A stretch of 64,000 bases of DNA from Actinomyces sp. Marseille-P3109 (GCF_900323545.1 NZ_OOHN01000008.1:2744460-2808459); one strand, 5' to 3'; shown: positions 32,253-41,358, counted from the first letter of the stretch. The notes: generated by a model from the letters alone, not told the origin. A program made the numbers and translations.

Positions 32253-33992
32253 TCAGCCCTCGGCTCCGCCGGCGGCCTGTCGGGGTTCGGCGGCGCAGGT
32301 GGTGCCCTCTGCCGGGACGGTCCCGTTGACGAGGAAGTCGGTGATAGCCGTGGTGGCGCAGGTGTTCTTGTTGAAGGCGCCGTGCCCGTGGCCCTTGACG
32401 GTGAGCAGGTGGCCGTTGTCCAGCTGGCCGGCGAGGCTCTGGGTCCAGGGGTAGAGCGTTTGGGCATCGCCGGTGATCCCGACAGCGAGGATCGGGTCGG
32501 AGCCCTTGGCGTGGGTCTGTGTGGGTGGCGTCTGCGCCCGGTGTCCCCAGCCGTGGCAGTACGCCTCCTCAGCGTTTGAGGTGCCGCCGAAGAAGGGGTA
32601 GTTCTTCTTCTCGGCGGCTGTCTGCGCGTCCCACTTGGAGGCGGTGCCGCTCGCGTCCGGGTTGTCGTTACAGACGACCGCGTTGGCTAGGACCATGCTG
32701 TTGGCCATGTTGACCGCCTCCTCGACGGTCATCTCCGGCGACAGCCCGGGCGAGCCCTGCTTCGCTTTCACCATGAGAGTGCCGTCGCGGTTGTTCATTG
32801 CCGGAGCGAGCATGGCGGTCAGCGCCTCCCAGTCCGGCTGCCCCAAGACATGCTGATAGATGATTTCGGTGGCCTCCTGCGTGTTGACGGTGGCGTTGGA
32901 GTCCGGGGCGGTCAGAGGGGTCTTGTCCAGGCCGTCCACGAAGGCGGTCAGCTGGGCGATCGCCTCGTCCGTGGAGCCGGTCAGGGGGCAGTTGCCTTGG
33001 GCCTGGCAGTACTCGACGTACTGGCGCAGGACGCCTTCCTGGAAGGCAGCTTGCTCGACTCTGATTTCGTCGGACGACCGTTTCGATGGGTCCATGGCGC
33101 TGTCCAGTACGGCGCGTCCGACGCGGCCTGGGAAGAGGTCGGCGTAGACGGCTCCGATGTAGGTCCCGTAGGAGATGCCCAGGTAGTTCAGCTTCGTGTC
33201 GCCGTTCGTGGCGCGCAGGACGTCCAGGTCGCGGGCGACGTTGCGGGTGCCGACGTGGTCGAGCAGCTCGGGCACCTCCGAGTGCTGAGCGCACCTGGCG
33301 GCGTTGGCCGCGCCCCGGTCGATCTTGTCTTGGGCGGAAGAATTTTTGGACCAGAGGATATCGGTCGCCATGATCTCGGAGAGCGTGCTGCTCTTGCCGT
33401 TCTTGGTGTCGGTGAGGGACTGGTTGATCTCGTCGTCGGTCCAGCAAGTGATCGGGGTGGACTGCCCCAAGCCGCGAGGATCGAATCCGATGATGTCGTA
33501 GGCGCCTCGAAGTTCCTCTGCGAATGAGGAGGCCGCGCTCTCCACTACCTCGACGCCGCTGACGCCGGGGCCTCCGAAGTTGGTGAACAGGGAGCCGTGC
33601 TCGGCGTTGCCGTCGGAGGCAGGAAGCTTCTTCATAGCGATCGTGATGGTGCGACCATCTGGGTGCTCGTAGTCCAGGGGGACGGTGGCCGTCCCGCATT
33701 TGAAGGGGGTGCCGTCCGAGCAGTCCTTCCAGTCGATGGTCTGGCTGTAGAAGCTCTCCAGCCCTTGGGGAACGTCGCTCTGGGAACCGCCGCTGGAACT
33801 GCCGGGGCTGCCGGTGGAGTTGCTGGAGCTGCCGGGGGAACCGCTGGCAGGGGCGGTGGGAGTGGGGGCGGATGTGGGTGGTGCGGTACTGGCGGCGGAG
33901 GCCTGTGGTTGGCAGGCCGTCAGGGCGGTCGACAGCATCAGTGCTGCCAGGACCGCGCCTGCCTTCCGCGCGGTGTGGGGTATCGGTCTCAT
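32253..33992 (-). CDS. TAP-type secreted alpha/beta hydrolase lipoprotein, paralogue 1
   Basis: The product is 579 aa, with AAGGAG before ATG. The signal peptide ends in a lipobox with Cys27 (STALTAC). A Ser/Pro/Gly linker (30-75) leads to the hydrolase: oxyanion segment NFGGPGVSG, GFDPRGLGQST, nucleophile elbow GISYGT (Ser274), a late Asp in ITGDAQTLYPW and His in KGHGHGAF. This matches the tripeptidyl-aminopeptidase family (SlpD/SlpE, TAP-like C-terminus PF08386), which removes N-terminal peptides outside the cell. A close paralogue lies 2.3 kb upstream in the same orientation; the M28 peptidase gene is between them. Confidence 0.9.
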   Translation of the reverse strand: MRPIPHTARKAGAVLAALMLSTALTACQPQASAASTAPPTSAPTPTAPASGSPGSSSNSTGSPGSSSGGSQSDVPQGLESFYSQTIDWKDCSDGTPFKCGTATVPLDYEHPDGRTITIAMKKLPASDGNAEHGSLFTNFGGPGVSGVEVVESAASSFAEELRGAYDIIGFDPRGLGQSTPITCWTDDEINQSLTDTKNGKSSTLSEIMATDILWSKNSSAQDKIDRGAANAARCAQHSEVPELLDHVGTRNVARDLDVLRATNGDTKLNYLGISYGTYIGAVYADLFPGRVGRAVLDSAMDPSKRSSDEIRVEQAAFQEGVLRQYVEYCQAQGNCPLTGSTDEAIAQLTAFVDGLDKTPLTAPDSNATVNTQEATEIIYQHVLGQPDWEALTAMLAPAMNNRDGTLMVKAKQGSPGLSPEMTVEEAVNMANSMVLANAVVCNDNPDASGTASKWDAQTAAEKKNYPFFGGTSNAEEAYCHGWGHRAQTPPTQTHAKGSDPILAVGITGDAQTLYPWTQSLAGQLDNGHLLTVKGHGHGAFNKNTCATTAITDFLVNGTVPAEGTTCAAEPRQAAGGAEG

Positions 33993-34348
33993 AGGGCTTC
34001 TGCTCCTTGAGGGCTGGAACGTCGTCGGTCTCTGCCTACCGCGGGCCGAGGCGGCCGCGGGCGGTGCGATGCCTCGTGTCCGACTCGTTCCCGCTGGTAG
34101 GCTCCGCCCGGGCTGCGCCCCCGTAACGCCCGGACGTTTGCGACGTTAAGGGCGCGGCGGTGTCGGTTTCCTCGACCATCGGGAGGATCTTGGAGGCGCC
34201 GGTTCGTGGCCCCCAGGTAGATGATATTGACCTCCCGGAGGAAAACGGACGAGGTCCGTTTTCGTCCCCCGGGAGGTTGACGCGTCCATATCTTCCAGCA
34301 CGTGGCAGGCCACGGCCATGCGGCGGGCGTGCTCGCGGCTGCGCCGTC
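33993..34348. promoter_or_regulatory. intergenic region: promoter of TAP hydrolase 1 and terminator of M28 gene
   Basis: The half near 34000-34160 carries the promoter region of the first TAP gene on the minus strand. Part of it (CCCGGACGTTTGCGACGTTAA) resembles the corresponding upstream DNA of paralogue 2 near 38080, so promoter and gene were duplicated together. The other half contains the hairpin listed separately. I saw no coding sequence. Confidence 0.5.
34230..34277. terminator. two-part hairpin downstream of the M28 peptidase gene
   Basis: The inner stem AAAACGGAC (34242-34250) pairs with GTCCGTTTT (34254-34262) across a 3-nt loop. The outer arms ACCTCCCGG and CCGGGAGGT (34269-34277) extend it. 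It lies about 70 bp past the M28 stop on the minus strand and is probably its terminator. Confidence 0.65.
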
Positions 34349-36130
34349 CTACGCCGTCGCGGTGGCCGGACCTCCTGCGCCGTCGAGTGCGGCGTCAGGT
34401 CTGCTGCTGGTCCGCGCGGTGGTGCGCTGGGTGCGCCGGGAACCGGCCTGCAGGAGCACGAGTGCCAGCGGCGCCATCGGCATGATCGCGAAGAACACGG
34501 TCGCCCACACCGCGCTGAGGCTGAGCAGTTCGTGGATGAACAGGATCGTGGGTGCGAAGAGCACCACGATGACGAAGGCCGCCAGGGCCCCGACCACTGG
34601 CCGCATCCGCTGTGGCGCCAGGGCGGTCAGCGCCAGGGCGAGCGTGGGGAGAACCAGGACGTAGGCAGCGCCGGGCACCAGCACCATGAGCGGCACGCAG
34701 GCGGCCGTCAGCAGGAGCAGCACCGCAGCGACGGTCTCCTGCCCGAGTCCCTCCTTCCAGCGCCGCACCACGAAGTGCGCTGTGAGCCCGGCCCCGATGA
34801 TGGCTCCGCCGGCGAACATCCACGGCAGTAGCGGGTTCGGTCCGAGCCCGCTCTCCGGCGCCCACTTCATCGCCATGGCACCGAGCTGCGCCAGTCCTGC
34901 GGCGGTGGAGACGGACACGGCTCGCCAGGTCAGGCCCCACACGCTCCCCAGGACCCGCTTCCAGTGCAGGGACCTGGTCCGTACCGCGACGGCGCCGAGG
35001 GCCGCGATGACGGCCAGGCAGCCCAGCCCCGTCCCGACCGCCGCCGGGTAGCGCACGGTCAATCCCCGCCATAGCTGGAAGAAGTGGAGGTCGCCGTCGG
35101 CGGTCAGCGTGGGGGCCTGTCCGTCGAAGGCCCAGGCCCGCGTGAGGTCCAGGGCTTGGTCGCCGTAGTGCTGGAGGGTCGAGTGGTCGACGTAGCGCGG
35201 GGCGTCCGTGGACTGGTGGTAGTGGTCGGCATCCCCGACCGCCGCGATGTTGAGCACCGTGAAGCCCTCGGGGATGAGGTTCGTCATGTCGGTGGAGTTG
35301 GGCATGAGTGCGTACAGCGAGGGGAAGAGCGAGCCGGTCACGGGCTGTTTCACGTGGCTGAGGAAGTAGCCGGCAACGGCGCTGTTGTTCGGGGAGGTCT
35401 CGAACATGAACGCCGGGCCGCTCATGCCGCGCGCCTCGAGGTTGAGGACGAGGTCGACGTTCTCGTAGTCGGCGCGGTGGTGGTGCATCTCGTTGCGGGC
35501 GCCGATGAGGCCGATCTCCTCAGCATCGGTGATGACGATCTTCAATGAGTTCTCCGGCTGGCGCCCCTCGGCCTTGAGGGCCCGGAGCGTCTCGACGATG
35601 GTGGCCACGCCGTAGCCGTCATCGGCAGCCCCGTAGGAGTCACCGGAGGTGGTGAAGCGCGCTCTGTCCCCGTCTGAGTCCGTGGCCGAGTCGTAGTGGG
35701 CCATGAGTGCCATGGTGCGTTCCGACTTCCCCGGCACGTCGACGACGATCGTCTCGGCTGGCGCGTCCTTGACCGCCGCCTGTTGCTCGGCGGACAGCAT
35801 GTCGAAGGTCTCCTTGTCCTCCGGGATGCTGAAGTCGAACAGCGGGTCGGAGTGCACGTCGGCGGTGTAACCCAGGTCGGAGAACATGCCGATGACGTCG
35901 TCGCGCGCCCGGTCGTGCGCCTCGCGATTGAGGACGCTGTGGGGCTCGTCGGCGAGGCGGTTGATGGAGGCCATGGCGCGCTCGGCGGAGAACTGAGTCG
36001 GGCCGGCGGTGGTCGGTGCGGGGGAGGGCAGGATGAGGACGCTCAGGCCCGCCACCAGCCCCAGCAGAGCGGCGATCGGGGCCAGCAGGCGCCGAGCGAG
36101 ATCGGGTGCGGAGAAACGTTGATCAGTCAT
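34349..36130 (-). CDS. M28-family membrane-anchored peptidase
   Basis: The product is 593 aa from MTDQRFSAPD, preceded by AAGGAG; the open frame extends 20 codons further without a site. After one N-terminal membrane helix comes an M28 zinc-peptidase domain: MAHYDS (first His/Asp), YGAADDGYGVA (bridging Asp), ITDAEEIGL (Glu-Glu) and ADHYHQSTD. The last 230 residues hold about seven to eight membrane helices, as in Fxna/ER-aminopeptidase-like M28 proteins. It would cleave N-terminal residues from peptides outside the membrane. It is flanked by two TAP-type peptidase genes, suggesting joint peptide degradation. Confidence 0.9.
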   Translation of the reverse strand: MTDQRFSAPDLARRLLAPIAALLGLVAGLSVLILPSPAPTTAGPTQFSAERAMASINRLADEPHSVLNREAHDRARDDVIGMFSDLGYTADVHSDPLFDFSIPEDKETFDMLSAEQQAAVKDAPAETIVVDVPGKSERTMALMAHYDSATDSDGDRARFTTSGDSYGAADDGYGVATIVETLRALKAEGRQPENSLKIVITDAEEIGLIGARNEMHHHRADYENVDLVLNLEARGMSGPAFMFETSPNNSAVAGYFLSHVKQPVTGSLFPSLYALMPNSTDMTNLIPEGFTVLNIAAVGDADHYHQSTDAPRYVDHSTLQHYGDQALDLTRAWAFDGQAPTLTADGDLHFFQLWRGLTVRYPAAVGTGLGCLAVIAALGAVAVRTRSLHWKRVLGSVWGLTWRAVSVSTAAGLAQLGAMAMKWAPESGLGPNPLLPWMFAGGAIIGAGLTAHFVVRRWKEGLGQETVAAVLLLLTAACVPLMVLVPGAAYVLVLPTLALALTALAPQRMRPVVGALAAFVIVVLFAPTILFIHELLSLSAVWATVFFAIMPMAPLALVLLQAGSRRTQRTTARTSSRPDAALDGAGGPATATA

Positions 36131-36181
36131 GGTGGCAAGCTCCTTGAGGATGTGAATCGGTGGTGAGTGAGGCAGGAGGGC

Positions 36182-36261
36182 CGGCGCCACGTTCGCACCT
36201 TCTGCTCGACCTCGGCGGGTCAGGACCCGAAGGCGCGGCGTGGGGTACGAACCTGGCGCCG
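36182..36261. repeat. TTCGTACC-type palindromic repeat, copy D
   Basis: The outer arms CGGCGCCA/CTGGCGCCG and inner ACGTTCGCACC/GGTACGAAC enclose GGGTCAGGACCC. It starts four bases after the stop of TAP paralogue 2 and lies before the M28 start, so it may act as a terminator. The central segment GGGTCAGGACCCGAAGGC is shared with copy E. Confidence 0.7.
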
Positions 36262-36265
36262 CCCG

Positions 36266-38005
36266 TCAGTTCCCGGTTCCGCCGTCGGCGGCGGGCTGGG
36301 GCTCTGCGGCGCAGGTGGTGCCCTCTGCCGGGACGGTCCCGTTGACGAGGAAGTCAGTCATGGCCGCAGTGGCACAGGCGTTGCTGCCGAAGGTGACGTG
36401 CCCGTAGCCCTGGACGGTGAGCAGGTGGCCGTTGTCCAGCTGGTCGGTGAGGCTCTGGGCCCAGGGGTAGAGGGTCCGGGAGTCCTTGGTGAGCCCGACG
36501 ACGAGGATCGGGTCGGAGCCCTCGGCGTGGGTCTCCTGGGGCGGGGTCTGTGCCCGGTGTCCCCAGCCGCGGCAGTAGGCGTCCAGACCATGTGAGGTAC
36601 CGCCGAAGAAGGGGGAGGTCTTCCTCTCGGCGGCTGCCTGAGCGTCCCAGTCGGAGACGGTGTCGGCCGTGTCCGGGTAGTCGTTGCAGATGACCGCGGC
36701 AGACATGAACAGGGTGTTGGCCCCGGCGACGGCCTGTTCGGCGGTCGTCGGCAGCTGAGATGCGAGCGTGCTCTGCTTCGCTGCCACCATGAGGGCGCCA
36801 TCGCGGTTGTTCATCGCCGGGGCGAGCATGGCGGTCAGCGCGTCCCAGTCCGGTTTCTCGACCGCGTAGTGCTGGATGATGGTGGTGGCCTCCTGCGTGT
36901 TGACGGTGACGCTGGAGTCCGGGGCGGTGAGAGGGGCCTGGTCCAGGCCGTCGACGAAGGCCGTCAGCTGGGCGATCGCCTCGTCCGTGGAGCCGGTCAG
37001 GGGGCAGCCATCATGGGCCTGGCAGTGCTCGATGTACTGGCGCAGGACACCTTCCTTGAAAGCCGTGACCTCGGCCTCCCCGTCGGCCCAGCGCTGCGAC
37101 GGGTCCATGGCCCCGTCCAGGACGGCGCGTCCGACGCGGCCTGGGAAGAGGTCGGCGTAGACGGCTCCGATATGGGTCCCGTACGAGACCCCAAGGTAGT
37201 TCAACGTGGCGTCCCCGGATGTGGCGCGCAGGACATCCAGGTCGCGGGCGACGTTGCGGGTGCCGACGTGGTCGAGCAGCTCGGGGACCTCGGAGTGCTG
37301 GGCGCACCTGGCGGCGTCGGCCGCGCCCCGGTCCATCTTCTCCTGGGCCGACAGACTCTTGGAGGAGGCGGTGTTGCTTGGCCCGATGTCGGGGGTCTTG
37401 CCGTTCTGGGCGTCGGTGAGGGCCTGGCTGATGTCCTCGTCGGTCCAGCAGGTGATCGGGGTGGACTGCCCCACGCCGCGCGGATCGAAGCCGACGATGT
37501 CATAGCCGGCTCGAAGCTCCTCGGGCAGGGCGGTGGCCTGGGCCTCCAGCTCCCGGATCCCGCTGCCGCCGGGGCCTCCTGGGTTGGTGAACAGGGAGCC
37601 GTGTTCGGCGTCGCCGTCGGAGGCGGGGAGCTTCTTCAGGGCGATCGTGATGGTTTGGCCGCCAGGGTTGTTGTAGTCCAGGGGGACGGTGACCGTCCCG
37701 CACTGGAAGGGCGAGGTGCCGTCCGAGCAGTCCTGCCAGTCGATGTCCTGGTTGTAGAAGCTCTCCAGCCCTTGCGGGGTGCTGGTCTGGGAGGCGTCGG
37801 TGGAGCTGGCAGTGGATCCACCGGTGGAGCCCCCATGAGATCCGCCGGCTGTGGTGCTGGTCTGGTCGCTGGGCACTGGCACGGATGTGGGGGTTGCGGC
37901 GCCGGTGGCGGAGGTCTGCGGCTGGCACGCCGCCAGGGCTGCCGACAGCATCAGTGCTGCCAGGGCCGCGCCCGCCTTCCGCGCGGTGAGGGGTGTCGGT
38001 CTCAT
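36266..38005 (-). CDS. TAP-type secreted alpha/beta hydrolase lipoprotein, paralogue 2
   Basis: The product is 579 aa, the same length as paralogue 1, with AAGGAG before ATG. Signal peptide and lipobox Cys27 (SAALAAC) are nearly identical to paralogue 1. The catalytic segments are NPGGPGGSG, GFDPRGVGQST, nucleophile GVSYGT, late Asp in LTKDSRTLYPW and His in QGYGHVTF. The canonical NPGGPG here versus NFGGPG in paralogue 1 suggests different specificity or activity. The protein would be anchored at the outer face of the membrane and release short peptides from protein N-termini. Confidence 0.9.
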   Translation of the reverse strand: MRPTPLTARKAGAALAALMLSAALAACQPQTSATGAATPTSVPVPSDQTSTTAGGSHGGSTGGSTASSTDASQTSTPQGLESFYNQDIDWQDCSDGTSPFQCGTVTVPLDYNNPGGQTITIALKKLPASDGDAEHGSLFTNPGGPGGSGIRELEAQATALPEELRAGYDIVGFDPRGVGQSTPITCWTDEDISQALTDAQNGKTPDIGPSNTASSKSLSAQEKMDRGAADAARCAQHSEVPELLDHVGTRNVARDLDVLRATSGDATLNYLGVSYGTHIGAVYADLFPGRVGRAVLDGAMDPSQRWADGEAEVTAFKEGVLRQYIEHCQAHDGCPLTGSTDEAIAQLTAFVDGLDQAPLTAPDSSVTVNTQEATTIIQHYAVEKPDWDALTAMLAPAMNNRDGALMVAAKQSTLASQLPTTAEQAVAGANTLFMSAAVICNDYPDTADTVSDWDAQAAAERKTSPFFGGTSHGLDAYCRGWGHRAQTPPQETHAEGSDPILVVGLTKDSRTLYPWAQSLTDQLDNGHLLTVQGYGHVTFGSNACATAAMTDFLVNGTVPAEGTTCAAEPQPAADGGTGN

Positions 38006-38192
38006 GGGGGGTGTGCTCCTTATGGTGTCGGGGTTGTGTCTGGGCTTGGTCGTTCCGTCCGGGCTGTGCTTCCGCAGTACCCGGACCTCTGCGACGCTAA
38101 AGCTGAGGCGGCACCGGTTTCGTCGGCCGCCGGGGCGGACTCGGTTGGCCTTCCGGAGGAGGTGGATGTCGTCGTCCTCCCCCAGGTGGTCG

Positions 38193-38261
38193 CCGCGTTC
38201 GTACCTTTCGGCTCAGGGTCGGTGGGTCAGGACCCGAAGGCACGGCAGGGTACGAATGCGG
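38193..38261. repeat. TTCGTACC-type palindromic repeat, copy E
   Basis: The arms CCGCGTTCGTACC (38193-38205) and GGTACGAATGCGG (38249-38261) pair with one mismatch. The centre shares GGGTCAGGACCCGAAGGC with copy D. It sits 18 bp past the stop of the beta-lactamase-like gene and is a likely terminator. Confidence 0.72.
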
Positions 38262-38278
38262 TGCCAGGCGTGGGTGGT

Positions 38279-39874
38279 TCAGGCCTTGGGCCAGGCGACG
38301 ATCAGGCAGAGGGCAACGAAGGCGAGAGTCAGCCCCACCTGCATCCAGCCGAGCCAGGCTCGGTGACGCGGCAGCGTGGGCAGATCCGGCCACAGCGTGA
38401 TGCCCCGGACGATGCCGTACATGCCAGGCAGTGTCGCCACTGCCAGGATCCAGGTCGGCAGGGACGTCCAGGGCCCGCTGGCGGCGGCGGCTGCAAGGCA
38501 GGCGAGGAGTGCGGCCGCGCGGCAGGCCACCGCCATACGGCTGGGCGCGCTCGCCGCGCAGGCGGCCGTGTACAGGCCCATGACGAGTGCCAGGATGGTG
38601 AAGGCCCCGAGGATCGCGGTCTGGGGCAGTGTGTCGGCGGTCATCGGCATGCGCGCCGTCGAGATCTTCTGGCCGTCGGTCAGGAGCGCCGTGGCGAGCG
38701 CGGAGGCGGTCCCATCATTGTTCTGGTCGGTGTAGACCATAACGGCCTTGCCCGACTCCTTGTCGATGGCCAGGTGCGTCATGTACTCCATCGTGGTGCC
38801 GCCGTGGTTGATGATCGTGTGCCCGTCGACGACGTCGGTGTACCAGGTGTAGCCGACCTTCTCACCCGGCAGCTTGATTCCGTCCATGACCTCGGCCGGC
38901 CACCGCGGCTCCTGGGGGCTGTCACCTCCGGGGGCTGTGCCGGTAAGGACCGCCTGGGCGTAGTGGGTCATGTCCTCCGGGGTGCTCCACACACCGGCGC
39001 CGGCCGGGTTGAAGCCAGAACCGCTGACCGACTGGCCGCGGCGCCCATTGGCCTGGACGCCGTGGATGGCGCCGTCGGGAATGTCCGCCTGGCCGGAGGT
39101 GAGGGTCGTGTGCTCCATGCCCAGGGGCATGAAGAGCCGCTCCGTGATGTAGGACTTCCAGGACTCGGCGTCGGCGGCACGGGTGAGGGCCTCACCCAGC
39201 AGCGAGATGCCCAGGTTGGAGTAGGCGAACTCGCCGCGCTTGCCCATCGTGGTGGCGCGGGCGCTGTCGATGAGCTGGCCGATGCGGTCGGTGAAGGGGT
39301 TGAGCCCCAGGATGTTTGCTCGCAGCACCCACCTGCTCTCATCCTGCGTGGGGATGCTTGGGAGACCGGAGCGGTGCGAGGCGACCTCCTCCAGGGTGGC
39401 CTCGCCCGCCGGGGTACCGGCGAGCTCGGGCAGGTGGGTGGACAGCGGGTCGCTCGCCTTGACCTCGCCGCGCGCGATGGCATCGGCCAGGAGCTGGCCG
39501 GCGAAGGTCTTGGTGATCGAGCCGATCTCCATGGGAGTGGTGGACGTGTACTGCTGGCCGGAGGCGGCGGTGCCGATGCCGGCGTGACGGGCGCCGTCGG
39601 CGGTGATGACGGAGACGTGGATGCCGCGGGCCTGGTAGTCGTCGGGCAGAAGACCGATGACCTGCTTGGCCAGGTCCTTGTCGCCGGTGATGGAGGAGGT
39701 GTCGGCCTTCGGTGCGTGCGGCCCGACGGCGAACACCACCAGAGCCAGGCAGGCCGCCAGGACCGCGCAGGCCCAGCGGGGGAGGAGACCGCGTGACGGC
39801 CGGGTGGGAGATACGGGCCTGACCTGCGGTGATGGCGGCTGGGGACGGGGGATTGGAGAGGCTGCGATGCTCAT
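38279..39874 (-). CDS. class-C beta-lactamase-like serine hydrolase with membrane tail
   Basis: The product is 531 aa. A Pro-rich N-terminus and one membrane helix (34-50) lead to an extracytoplasmic beta-lactamase-fold domain. The SxxK motif is Ser119-Ile-Thr-Lys122, YSN is in the segment EFAYSNLG, and HGG is the third box. About four hydrophobic segments follow after residue 410. The family (PF00144) includes esterases, D-amino-acid peptidases and penicillin-binding-like proteins, and most members are not true beta-lactamases. It closes the row of exported hydrolases downstream of the two-component system, all on the minus strand. Confidence 0.88.
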   Translation of the reverse strand: MSIAASPIPRPQPPSPQVRPVSPTRPSRGLLPRWACAVLAACLALVVFAVGPHAPKADTSSITGDKDLAKQVIGLLPDDYQARGIHVSVITADGARHAGIGTAASGQQYTSTTPMEIGSITKTFAGQLLADAIARGEVKASDPLSTHLPELAGTPAGEATLEEVASHRSGLPSIPTQDESRWVLRANILGLNPFTDRIGQLIDSARATTMGKRGEFAYSNLGISLLGEALTRAADAESWKSYITERLFMPLGMEHTTLTSGQADIPDGAIHGVQANGRRGQSVSGSGFNPAGAGVWSTPEDMTHYAQAVLTGTAPGGDSPQEPRWPAEVMDGIKLPGEKVGYTWYTDVVDGHTIINHGGTTMEYMTHLAIDKESGKAVMVYTDQNNDGTASALATALLTDGQKISTARMPMTADTLPQTAILGAFTILALVMGLYTAACAASAPSRMAVACRAAALLACLAAAAASGPWTSLPTWILAVATLPGMYGIVRGITLWPDLPTLPRHRAWLGWMQVGLTLAFVALCLIVAWPKA

Positions 39875-40059
39875 GCGACCAGGCTGTCCTGGCGCTCTCG
39901 CCGGGACGATCCAGCCAGCCAGTCAACTCATGTCGTGCCAGCCCGACAAAAGAATGTCGGCCGTCGAGCAGGGCGGGTCGGCGGTGCAACATAGAGCGTC
40001 CCGTCCTGATCTGGGTGAGTGTGGCAGTAGTGACGCCGGCGAATGCGACCTCCCATGCG

Positions 40060-40143
40060 GTTCCGGACATGCAGAGGGCCTTGGAGTGGTGGGGAGTGTC
40101 CAAATCGGTGACAAAGGCGGTTACTGGCGCTGAGTGTGCTTGA
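40060..40143 (+). pseudogene. 3' remnant of an AbiEi/DUF559-like gene
   Basis: Read in frame to the TGA at 40141, this gives PDMQRALEWWGVSKSVTK and onward. That differs by only a few residues from the C-terminus of the intact gene ending at 41284 (PDVQRALERWGVSKSVTK). No upstream part of such a gene is present. A duplicated neighbour was probably deleted, leaving its end and downstream hairpin. Confidence 0.7.
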
Positions 40144-40217
40144 CAGAACCGCATGATTCCGCGGTTCGCGTGGCTCAGTGAAAGGTGGTTGGGCTCCTTT
40201 GTCTCCGATTTGGACAC
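40096..40217. repeat. 122-bp nested hairpin, copy 1
   Basis: The 22-bp arms at 40096-40117 and 40196-40217 pair with one mismatch. An inner GAACCGC/GCGGTTC stem lies at 40146-40167. The left arm is inside the coding remnant. An almost identical unit lies at 41237-41358. It could be the original terminator or a miniature palindromic element. Confidence 0.8.
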
Positions 40218-40381
40218 AATGCTCGGGCTACCAGGGCGTGATGTCTCTGGACATGGGTGACAGTTCTGTGTCAGGACATCGGTGATACTTCGATGGGTTC
40301 TGGAGGCCACAGTCTGATGGCTGTGACGGTTGTCCACAGAGCTCCGGCACGGTGTTGCGTCCACTTTGCCAGTAGGCGGCA

Positions 40382-41284
40382 ATGGGCCCCATGAGCACCT
40401 TGGACACAGACCTGCTCGCCGTTGTTCGTGGCTGCTACGGCGCGGTGCGCGTTCGGGACCTTGATCTGACTCGCACCCAGCGCCGGCATGTCGCTTCTCT
40501 CGTGAGGGCTGGTGAACTCATCGCCCATGAGCATGGTGTTGTCGGTATACCGGGTGCTGAACGCGCCGTTGTTCTTGCCCGCATTCACGGTGGGCTCCTC
40601 ACCTGCCAGGCCGCCATGCGTCACTACGGCCTGCCGGTGGCCCAGGGCGCCGAGCAGGTTCATCTTGTGGTCGCGGCAGGTAGGCGATTCTCGGCTGTTG
40701 GGCGGGAGGTGCTCCATGCAGACCGGTATCGGACTCGTTTAGCGCCAACCTCATACCCGGTGCAGCCACTTCCTGAGGCCCTGGCTCGTTTTCTGCGCTG
40801 CCACGTTCAGGACGACTCTCCGCTCATCGCTCTTGACGCGGCACTTCACGATGAGCGTGTCACTGCCGAGCAGGTTCGCGACCTGCTTCGTGGGCCCGGC
40901 TCGGCTCGAGCGCTGGCACGGCTCGATCGCGCCAGTGACCGGTCTCGTTCTCCATTGGAGACTCTGGCGCGAATCGACCTTGAGGCCGCGGGGTTGAGCT
41001 TCGAGGACGGGGTGGAGATCGAGGGCGTTGGCGAGGTGGATTTGGTGATCGAGGGGTGGGTGGTCGTGGAGCTTGACGGCTACACCTACCACTGCGACGA
41101 GTACCAATTCGGCCTTGACCGATGGCGCGATCGCCGGCTTGTTGCCCGTGGCTTCCTGCCGCTGCGCTTCACGAGGAAGGATGTCTACGCGCATCAGGTC
41201 GTCCCGGATGTGCAGAGGGCCTTGGAGCGGTGGGGAGTGTCCAAATCGGTGACAAAGGTGGTTGCTGGCGCTGAGTGGGCTTGA
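40382..41284 (+). CDS. AbiEi-like / DUF559-domain protein
   Basis: The product is 300 aa (ATG at 40391 is an alternative start; AGGCGG precedes both). Residues 1-80 look like the winged-helix region of AbiEi-type antitoxins (RHVASLVRAGELIAHEHGVV). The C-terminal part is a DUF559/Vsr-like PD-(D/E)xK fold, with Asp in GEVDLVIEG and Glu in VVVELDGYTYH followed by the FGLDRWRDRRLVARGF helix. Such proteins are common in actinobacteria, and some resemble nucleases or regulators of toxin-antitoxin systems. No partner toxin is adjacent. The last codons overlap the left arm of a long hairpin. Confidence 0.82.
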   Translation: MGPMSTLDTDLLAVVRGCYGAVRVRDLDLTRTQRRHVASLVRAGELIAHEHGVVGIPGAERAVVLARIHGGLLTCQAAMRHYGLPVAQGAEQVHLVVAAGRRFSAVGREVLHADRYRTRLAPTSYPVQPLPEALARFLRCHVQDDSPLIALDAALHDERVTAEQVRDLLRGPGSARALARLDRASDRSRSPLETLARIDLEAAGLSFEDGVEIEGVGEVDLVIEGWVVVELDGYTYHCDEYQFGLDRWRDRRLVARGFLPLRFTRKDVYAHQVVPDVQRALERWGVSKSVTKVVAGAEWA

Positions 41285-41358
41285 CAGAACCGCATGATTC
41301 CGCGGTTCGTGTGGCTCAGTGAAAGGTGGTTGGGCTCCTTTGTCTCCGATTTGGACAC
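41237..41358. repeat. 122-bp nested hairpin, copy 2
   Basis: The 22-bp arms 41237-41258 and 41337-41358 pair with one mismatch around an inner GAACCGC/GCGGTTC stem. The left arm lies within the last codons of the DUF559-like gene; the stop is in the loop. The whole unit plus about 35 bp upstream matches copy 1. Confidence 0.8.

Larger units (their letters stand above)
39875..40381. other. intergenic stretch with gene remnant and hairpin repeat
   Basis: These 507 bp hold the promoter region of the beta-lactamase-like gene on the minus strand (no clear -35/-10), the 3' remnant of a DUF559-like gene and hairpin repeat copy 1 (both listed separately), then about 160 bp without recognisable features before the next start. 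Confidence 0.5.

Noticed and set aside
36869-39796. long plus-strand open frame across the TAP hydrolase 2 and beta-lactamase-like genes
   Set aside because: It runs antisense over two genes with clear catalytic motifs and over their intergenic repeat; its composition is shadow-like.
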